NCBI RefSeq assembly: GCF_000009765.2
Contig: NC_003155.5
Location: 6,944,001-7,008,000, forward strand
Direction: 5' to 3'
Length of the DNA stretch: 64,000 bases
Origin: Streptomyces avermitilis MA-4680 = NBRC 14893
GTDB lineage: Bacteria; Actinomycetota; Actinomycetes; Streptomycetales; Streptomycetaceae
Positions 8,804 to 14,392 of this stretch are shown here, piece after piece. Below the pieces are notes generated by a model. It did no database searches. It was not told the DNA's origin and saw nothing but the letters and a program-made list of their open reading frames with translations. Position numbers and translations under genes: made by a program. The number at the start of each line of letters is the position of its first letter. Position 1 is the first letter of the stretch.

Positions 8804-9025
8804 TCAGCTCCGGGCGGCCGCGTGCGTGATGAAGCCCGCCCAGGCGGTGGGGGAGAGGGTGAGGTGAGGGCCCTGGGTGTTCTTGGAGTCGCGGATGTGG
8901 ATGGTGGAGGGGCAGGTGGCGATCTCGACGCAGTCGTCGCCGGAGCCACTGCTGTAGGTGGACTTGCGCCAGGAGAGGGCGACTTCGACGCAGTCGCCGG
9001 AACCGCCGCTGCTGAAGGTCGACTT
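8804..9025 (-). pseudogene. Decapitated DUF397 gene, duplicate of 12717-12959
   Basis: Seventy-three codons read as a DUF397 protein (KSTFSSGGSGDCVEVALSWR... to ...PTAWAGFITHAAARS). They match residues 9 onward of the intact gene at 12717-12959 almost codon for codon. The first eight residues (MSTDLAWF in the intact copy) are lost. Reading further upstream in frame reaches no ATG, GTG or TTG before unrelated sequence at about 9090. DUF397 proteins are small partners of XRE regulators. This copy has no XRE partner beside it and forms, with the intact copy, a direct repeat around the toxin gene. Confidence 0.75.
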
Positions 9026-9092
9026 TGGCCGTCGAGCCCCGCTTCTGGACGCGGTCGATGACTTCCCCAGTGAGTGTGAGGCAGGTGCGCGT

Positions 9093-9130
9093 CGAAGCCC
9101 GTCCGGGAGATGCTCCCTGAACGGGCTTTG
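9093..9130. terminator. Terminator-like hairpin; dispersed repeat copy 2
   Basis: An imperfect stem (CGAAGCCCGTCCGGGAG against CTCCCTGAACGGGCTTTG, 3-nt loop) is preceded by GTGAGGCAGG. The whole block closely matches the arabinofuranosidase terminator at 2406-2465. It appears to be a copied or mobile terminator rather than the end of a gene here, as no intact gene stops just upstream. Confidence 0.55.
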
Positions 9131-9420
9131 GCTTGAAGGTTGATAGACCGTCGATCACCCGATTGATACAAATGATCGAATAGTTGAGTCTGTGATTGTC
9201 AGCGGGGGCTGAGGATGACGGGTTGGGACATCGATTCCGTGGGCGTGCGGGCCATGCCACGCGAGCGGGCCGGGCGAAGTCGTGCGCAGACCATCCGGGG
9301 TAGGACTGGAGGCGCTCTGAGAGGAACGGCGCTGCGGGTGGCGTTCCAGGGAAGGCGAACGGTGGCCTCGCGGCACTCGTCCTGCCACAGCTCGGTGAGC
9401 GAATCGGGGGTGCAGTCCGG
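9131..9420. other. Non-coding stretch before the polymorphic toxin gene
   Basis: This segment begins with a relatively AT-rich part (about 9131-9210, TTGATAGACCG...GATTGTCAG). It then returns to high GC up to the toxin GTG. Short frames exist on both strands but none has a ribosome site or recognisable content. It probably carries the toxin promoter. Confidence 0.4.
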
Positions 9421-11928
9421 GTGATCAAGCCGGAGGCGATTCCGCAGTTCACGGGGAATCTGGAACAGCTGGAGAAGGACTACGGCAGTCTGAAGACGGT
9501 TGCCGGGAGTATTCGGACCACCGGCAAGGACGTGCACTCGCAGTTCCAGGGGTTGTCGGCGTATTACACGGCGCCGGAGGCGGAGCAGTTGTTCGCGTCG
9601 ACGAAGCCGGTGGCCGATCGCGCGGACGGTTTCGCGGACGATCTGGAGAAGGTGTCCGGTGCCCTGTCGTCGTATGCGACCGAGGTGCGTCCGCTGGTCC
9701 AGAAGCTGGAGCAGCTGAAGCTGGACGCGACGAAGTTCGTCAGCTCGGTCGAGGGTGACGACGACTGGGAGTACGACGAGGACAAGATCGACGAGCACAA
9801 CAAGATCCGGGATGACGTGACGGCGACGGTCGCGGCGTTCTGGGCGGCGGAGCGGACGTGTCACAACGCGATCACCAAGCTGTTCGGTGGGACGCAGATG
9901 GTGGCGGGTGACGGTTCGGACCGTAAGGACCAGTACGGGTTCAACGCGGACGACCTGAAGAACGCGAAGCTTCCCTGGGGTGACCCGATGGAGGAGAAGC
10001 ATCACGTCTGGGAGGTCGGGCACTGGGTCAAGTCGTTCGTGTGGGACGGCCTGATCGTGGACGGCGTCTGGGGCACCATCAAGGGTCTGGGCACGCTGGT
10101 CGGGTTCGGCGGCTGGGACGCGATGGGGCAGGCCTGGAAGGGCCTCGCACAGCTCGCGACCGGTCTGGCGATCTCCTCGATTCCGGGTGCGAGCGCGCTG
10201 TTCTGGACTCTGCCGGACGACAAGCTGCCCTCCTGGCTGCGGGATTCGCGTACCGCGATGAAGGAGACCGGCAAGGCGCTGGTGGCGTGGGACGAGTGGG
10301 GCAAGAACCCCGGGCGTGCTGCCGGTGCGGTCACCTTCAACGTGCTGACCACCGTGTTCACCGGTGGTGCGGGCGGGGCGGCGGCCGGTGCCGGGAAGGC
10401 GGGCGCGGTCGCGAAGGTGCTGTCCGTCGCGGGCAAGGCGGGCAAGTTCATCGACCCGATGACGTACATCACCAAGGGCGCGGGCGCGGGGCTGTCGAAG
10501 ATCGGTGACATCGCGAAGGGTCTGAAGGGGATCGGGAACATCGAGATCCCCAAGCTCCCCGACAACGCGATCACTCTCCCGGAGGGCGCGCTCAAACTCC
10601 CCGACGGGTCGGTGCATATCCCGGAGGGCGCGGCGATTCCGGAGGGCGCGGTCAAGCTGCCCGACGGCAACTTCAAACTCCCCGACGACACCCCGGCGTT
10701 CCCCGAGGGCACGACGAAACTGCCGACCGAGCCGGGTGCCCCGGCCCAGTACCTGGACCCGAAGGGCAACATCCTCGACCACCAGGGCAACGTGGTCGAC
10801 AGCGTCGACAACGCGCCCACCGACGTGGTCGACAAGCCGTCCGCCGGCGGTAACCCGGCGGACGGTTCGGACGTGCCGCACACGCCCTCTCCGGTCAGGG
10901 AACCGGCGCTGGTCGGAGCGGGCTCGCACACCGCGGACAACGCCGCTCACGTCGGCGACAACGCCGGCCAGACGGTCCGCCTCGGCGACAGCCTGGGCGA
11001 TGACCTCGGCGACGTAGGCCGCACCGGAGACAACGCGGGCACCCCGACCGTGCACGCGGGCGACAGTCTCCCCGGCCAGGCGGGCCACGATCTGTCCGGC
11101 GGACGTGCTGACGACGTGGACTCCACTCCCACCGCCGGCCACGACATGCCGGGCGGATCCACCACGGACACACTGCCTGGCGGCGGCCACGAGGTTCCGC
11201 ACAAGGGCAGTGGCCTGGATGACGCAGGTCGCATAGGGGAGGATGCGAGCCATACCGGTGACCATGCGCCTGGTGAGCACGGGCACCACGGCGCAGGCGC
11301 TGAGGTCGCCCACGGCGGACATGATCCGGTGGATCACGGAATACCGGACGGCAATCCGGCGCATCCCTTCGACGACCACGCGGTTCCGCACGCGAGTGCA
11401 CCCCACGACGGGCCCGGACTCGAAGGCAGGGGCACGCCTACGCCCACTCCACAGACGCATTCTCTGGGGCTGAAACGGGACGGCTTCTCCATGATGCGGC
11501 CGGATGACGCCTTCTACCGGGAAGCCTTGAAGTCGAAGCCGCTTCCCGGGCATTACGACGTCGTGGCTCATGGCACGCCACACAACACGTTGATGGACAC
11601 GGCCGGAGGACGGGAACTCAATCCTCGGCAGTTGGCGGACATCGTTCGAAGGCGAGCCGACTACGCTCCTGGGACACCCATTAGGCTTCTGTCATGCAAC
11701 ACGGGCCATGTGGACGGGTCGTTCGCCTCGCAACTCGCACGCGATTTGGACGCACCCGTCATCGCTCCCGACGGCTTCCTCTACGCCGACCAGTGGGGAC
11801 GCTTCGGAGTGCACCGTGACCTTCTTCTGTTCGTCAACAGCGTGCCAGCACTTCCGAATACCTTCTACCGCTACCATCCCGGTGGCTACGTCGAGGAAAT
11901 CCCCCGCTCTGAGTGGGCTGTGGATTAG
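9421..11928 (+). CDS. Polymorphic toxin: WXG-like N-terminus, caspase-like C-terminal domain
   Basis: This 835-residue protein starts at GTG after GGGGGTG. Residues 1-140 are an alpha-helical WXG100/LXG-like export region. Residues ~200-350 hold hydrophobic Gly/Ala segments of the type seen in secreted actinobacterial toxins. Residues ~375-440 are a Pro-rich repeat of LPDG/LPEG units, and 450-680 a Gly/Asp/His-rich linker. The last ~150 residues form a separate domain with YDVVAHG (His717) and IRLLSCNTG (Cys759). A hydrophobic strand then HG, and a hydrophobic strand then (S)C, is the clan CD (caspase/gingipain/C80) dyad layout, so this is probably the toxic or self-releasing peptidase. A likely immunity gene follows 13 bases later. 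Export by a type VII-like system is inferred. Confidence 0.8.
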   Translation: MIKPEAIPQFTGNLEQLEKDYGSLKTVAGSIRTTGKDVHSQFQGLSAYYTAPEAEQLFASTKPVADRADGFADDLEKVSGALSSYATEVRPLVQKLEQLKLDATKFVSSVEGDDDWEYDEDKIDEHNKIRDDVTATVAAFWAAERTCHNAITKLFGGTQMVAGDGSDRKDQYGFNADDLKNAKLPWGDPMEEKHHVWEVGHWVKSFVWDGLIVDGVWGTIKGLGTLVGFGGWDAMGQAWKGLAQLATGLAISSIPGASALFWTLPDDKLPSWLRDSRTAMKETGKALVAWDEWGKNPGRAAGAVTFNVLTTVFTGGAGGAAAGAGKAGAVAKVLSVAGKAGKFIDPMTYITKGAGAGLSKIGDIAKGLKGIGNIEIPKLPDNAITLPEGALKLPDGSVHIPEGAAIPEGAVKLPDGNFKLPDDTPAFPEGTTKLPTEPGAPAQYLDPKGNILDHQGNVVDSVDNAPTDVVDKPSAGGNPADGSDVPHTPSPVREPALVGAGSHTADNAAHVGDNAGQTVRLGDSLGDDLGDVGRTGDNAGTPTVHAGDSLPGQAGHDLSGGRADDVDSTPTAGHDMPGGSTTDTLPGGGHEVPHKGSGLDDAGRIGEDASHTGDHAPGEHGHHGAGAEVAHGGHDPVDHGIPDGNPAHPFDDHAVPHASAPHDGPGLEGRGTPTPTPQTHSLGLKRDGFSMMRPDDAFYREALKSKPLPGHYDVVAHGTPHNTLMDTAGGRELNPRQLADIVRRRADYAPGTPIRLLSCNTGHVDGSFASQLARDLDAPVIAPDGFLYADQWGRFGVHRDLLLFVNSVPALPNTFYRYHPGGYVEEIPRSEWAVD

Positions 11929-11941
11929 AGATAGGAGTCCT

Positions 11942-12331
11942 ATGCGCATCCTCCCAGCCTTTACGGAAATCGATTCAGCGGATGCCGAACGATTTGAACA
12001 GATCTCCTTGCGGGAGCAGATCGGTCAGCTCGACGATTCTTTGCGTGAACCGTTGGCTCAGTATCTCGAGGGATCCCAGATGCTGATGTCTGCGGGGAAC
12101 ATCATTGACCCCCTCGGCGTGGAGAAGGGGCCTGTCGTTCCCTTTGGTTTCTCAACCGATGGGGAGTGGGCGTGGCCGACGTACTGGGCGTACTTTGTCC
12201 GCGAGTACGGAGTCTCGGCCCCGGATGACTTTATGGAGCACGTCAAGTCTCGCGGATTTGTGCCGACGGATCTCACGGACGAGCAAGCGCAGCAGGCGGC
12301 TGACGGTATTCAGAAGGCGCTGTACGGATAG
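11942..12331 (+). CDS. Candidate immunity protein for the adjacent toxin
   Basis: This 129-residue acidic soluble protein (MRILPAFTEIDSADAERFEQ...) contains an aromatic-rich segment WAWPTYWAYFVREYG. TAGGAG lies just before the ATG, 13 bases after the toxin stop. Size, acidity, spacing and lower GC than the flanks match the immunity gene position of polymorphic toxin loci. I do not recognise a named immunity family, so the role rests on position. Confidence 0.65.
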   Translation: MRILPAFTEIDSADAERFEQISLREQIGQLDDSLREPLAQYLEGSQMLMSAGNIIDPLGVEKGPVVPFGFSTDGEWAWPTYWAYFVREYGVSAPDDFMEHVKSRGFVPTDLTDEQAQQAADGIQKALYG

Positions 12332-12443
12332 CGTCGAGTCTCCTCCAGTGCAGCTGGCTCGGTGAATTTTCCACGTGAGGCTCGTCGGCCGGCTCCCGGA
12401 AACGCAGTGGCAGCGCGCCGATCCCGCTGGCTAGGGGCGCGGG

Positions 12444-12697
12444 ATGAGTGATCGCATCTTCCGCGTCATCGTCCGGGGTGTCCTCGACGGGCTCACGCCC
12501 GACCAGCGTGCCGGGCTCCTCGCCCGTGCCGCGGAACACTACGTTCTGCGCGCGGCCTTCACGCCCGAGGGGTACCTCAGCTACGAGCCCGGCCCGCCTT
12601 CACGTTCCGCTTCCTGGACTTGGGAGAGGCCGAGGACCTCTCTCAGGCGCCCCTGGGCAAGCGGCAGCGGCGGGCTGCCGCCCAGAAGAACGGCTGA
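12444..12697 (+). pseudogene. DUF6204-like gene, deleted and frameshifted
   Basis: The first ~47 codons (MSDRIFRVIVRGVLDGLTPD... to AAFTPEGYLSYEPG) match, from memory, the start of Streptomyces DUF6204 proteins. The continuation FTFRFLDLGEAE and the family C-terminus DLSQAPLGKRQRRAAAQKNG are still legible up to 12697, but in another frame. The middle ~30-40 residues are missing between GEAE and DLSQ. Thus at least one frameshift (near 12595) and one internal deletion have inactivated the gene. It sits between the toxin/immunity pair and the intact DUF397 gene. Confidence 0.7.
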
Positions 12698-12716
12698 GGG
12701 GCAGAGGGGCAGAGGG

Positions 12717-12959
12717 TCAGGGCCGGGCGGTGTGGGTGACGAAGTCCGCCCAGGCGGTGGGGGAGAGGGTGAGGCGGGGGCCCTGGGTGTTCTTGGAGTC
12801 GCGGATGTGGATGGTGGAGGGGCAGGTGGCGATCTCGACGCAGTCGCCGTCGCCGCTGCTGCTGTAGCTGGACTTGCGCCAGGAGAGGGCGACCTCCACG
12901 CAGTCGTCGCCGGAACCGCTGCTGTAGCTGCTTTTGAACCAGGCCAGGTCGGTGCTCAT
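12717..12959 (-). CDS. DUF397 domain protein
   Basis: This 80-residue protein belongs to the DUF397 family, small partners of XRE/DUF5753 regulators in Streptomyces development and antibiotic control. The usual KSSYS...CVEVA half-motif is doubled here (KSSYSSGSGDDCVEVA, then KSSYSSSGDGDCVEIA) before the normal IRDSKNTQGPRLTLSPTAWADF end. Its ATG overlaps the XRE gene's TGA by four bases, so the two are coupled. GGAGAA precedes it. A truncated copy lies at 8804-9025. Confidence 0.9.
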   Translation of the reverse strand: MSTDLAWFKSSYSSGSGDDCVEVALSWRKSSYSSSGDGDCVEIATCPSTIHIRDSKNTQGPRLTLSPTAWADFVTHTARP

Positions 12960-13798
12960 AGTTCTCCTCGCATCCGTTCCAGCAGGCTCAAGGAGTCCAC
13001 CAAGGTGAGAGCCTGTGAACGCATCCTGGCATACCGCTGCTTGAGCACGCTGACCACTTTTGAGTCGGAGATCAACAGCCCGCTTTGCTGGCCCTCGTTG
13101 TAAGCGAACCACTGGTTCTCTGGGGTCTCCAGCAGTCGGATCGGACCATGTAGCCCGGCATGCGACTCCCGCACCAACGGCATGATCTGGATCTCGACGT
13201 TTCGCAGCTGCGCGACCTCCATGATGTGGTCGATGAGCCCTCGTGTGACCCCCACACCGCCTGTCCGTCGCAGGAGCAGGTGCTCTTCGAGGATGAAGCT
13301 GAACGCGCTATTCGGGCGGTCCCGCAACAGCCGCTGACGGTCCGCCCGCGCCGCCCACTGAGCTTCGACCTGTTCGTCGTCCAGCGGCGGCAACTCATCC
13401 GCGAACAGTTGCCGCGCGTACGCCTCCGGCTGCAACAACCCCGGAACCATCCGGCATTCGTACGTATACAGGGTGATCGCGTTCGCTTCCAACCGCGCCC
13501 ACTGCCTGAACCACGCCGCCAACCCCGGCTGCCGCGCCAGATGCCCCACCGCCTTCCGTAACGCCCCCGTGTTCCCCAGTACCTCCTCCGCCCGCTCCAC
13601 GAACGTCGGATCCGGCATGCGTCGGCCCAACTCCACCGACGCCACCGTGTGTTTGGAGAACCGCACCCGCTCCCCGAACTCCTCCCGGCTCAGCCCCGCA
13701 TGCTCCCGCAGCGCCTGGACAACCGCCCCGAACGTCCGCAGACTGTCCGACGCGTCCGGCTCGCCGCCGCCCGTCCCCACCGCACCATCGACCGCCAT
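12956..13798 (-). CDS. XRE-family regulator with DUF5753 domain
   Basis: The 280-residue protein has an N-terminal helix-turn-helix (residues ~22-75: ALREHAGLSREEFGERV and FSKHTVASVELGRRMPDP). A DUF5753 domain follows (residues ~100-275, with ITLYTYECRMVPGLLQPEAY and the C-terminal ARMRSQALTLVDSLSLLERM). With the overlapping DUF397 gene and the divergent ATP-binding gene it forms the Streptomyces triad known from the whiJ, bldB and abaA loci. The perfect inverted repeat at 13855-13883 in the divergent promoter region is a probable binding site. Confidence 0.94.
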   Translation of the reverse strand: MAVDGAVGTGGGEPDASDSLRTFGAVVQALREHAGLSREEFGERVRFSKHTVASVELGRRMPDPTFVERAEEVLGNTGALRKAVGHLARQPGLAAWFRQWARLEANAITLYTYECRMVPGLLQPEAYARQLFADELPPLDDEQVEAQWAARADRQRLLRDRPNSAFSFILEEHLLLRRTGGVGVTRGLIDHIMEVAQLRNVEIQIMPLVRESHAGLHGPIRLLETPENQWFAYNEGQQSGLLISDSKVVSVLKQRYARMRSQALTLVDSLSLLERMRGEL

Positions 13799-13854
13799 CG
13801 GTCACCTCCCGCGGGCCATGGTTACGCCCAGTGACCGGTACTGTCCACCCCGTA

Positions 13855-13883
13855 GCCACGTACGCTCGCGCAACGTACGTGGC
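13855..13883. promoter_or_regulatory. Perfect 10-bp inverted repeat in the divergent XRE/ATP-binding promoter
   Basis: GCCACGTACG (13855-13864) and CGTACGTGGC (13874-13883) are separated by nine bases. The palindrome lies 57 bp from the XRE start and 44 bp from the divergent gene, a natural place for autoregulation by the XRE protein. Confidence 0.6.
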
Positions 13884-13926
13884 GCCGACCTGGTGAAGTG
13901 CCCTCGATCACCGCCACATTGGGGGC

Positions 13927-14385
13927 ATGACCGCACCATCCGTCCCCCAAAGCCCGGTTACCGTACGTGTGTTCACCCAGCGCCTCAGTGCCACCCCGCT
14001 CGGCGCCCGCCTCGCCCGGCATCTCGCCCTGAACCAGCTGCACGCCTGGGGCATCCCGCACGGCTCGCGCGCGTCCGACACCGTCGCCGTGATCGTCGCC
14101 GAGCTGGCGGCGAACGCCGTGACCCACGGCCGCGTACCGGGCCGCGACTTCGAACTGCGGCTCTCGCTCGTCCCGGGCAGCGTCCGTATCGAGGTCACCG
14201 ACACCCGCGACGAACTGCGCCCGCCCGGCCCCGGCGACGTACGGTCGCCGGAGCCCTTCGAGGAGTCCGGGCGCGGGCTCCTCCTCGTCGAGGCGCTCGC
14301 CGACCGGTGGGAGGTGCTGGACCGCGACCCGCCCGGCAAGACCGTACGAGCCGAGGTCGACGTGCCGCGCGGAAAGCGGGCGTGA
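13927..14385 (+). CDS. ATP-binding protein, RsbW-like GHKL ATPase
   Basis: This 152-residue, single-domain HATPase_c protein carries the N-box ELAANAVTHG, the Asp box EVTDTRD and the glycine box GRGLLLVEALADRW. Stand-alone proteins of this type act as anti-sigma or anti-anti-sigma kinases or as ATP-dependent partners in the DUF397/XRE triads. No membrane segment is present. It is transcribed divergently from the XRE gene. Its kinase target is unknown. Confidence 0.9.
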   Translation: MTAPSVPQSPVTVRVFTQRLSATPLGARLARHLALNQLHAWGIPHGSRASDTVAVIVAELAANAVTHGRVPGRDFELRLSLVPGSVRIEVTDTRDELRPPGPGDVRSPEPFEESGRGLLLVEALADRWEVLDRDPPGKTVRAEVDVPRGKRA

Positions 14386-14392
14386 TGCCTCC

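Noticed and set aside
9199..11583. 794-codon minus-strand frame opposite the toxin
   Set aside because: Low-complexity RRR/VVG composition and no motif; the plus strand encodes a coherent toxin with ribosome site and partner.
8804..12959. Integrated prophage or integrative element
   Set aside because: No integrase, transposase, tRNA attachment site or replication gene is present between the repeats.
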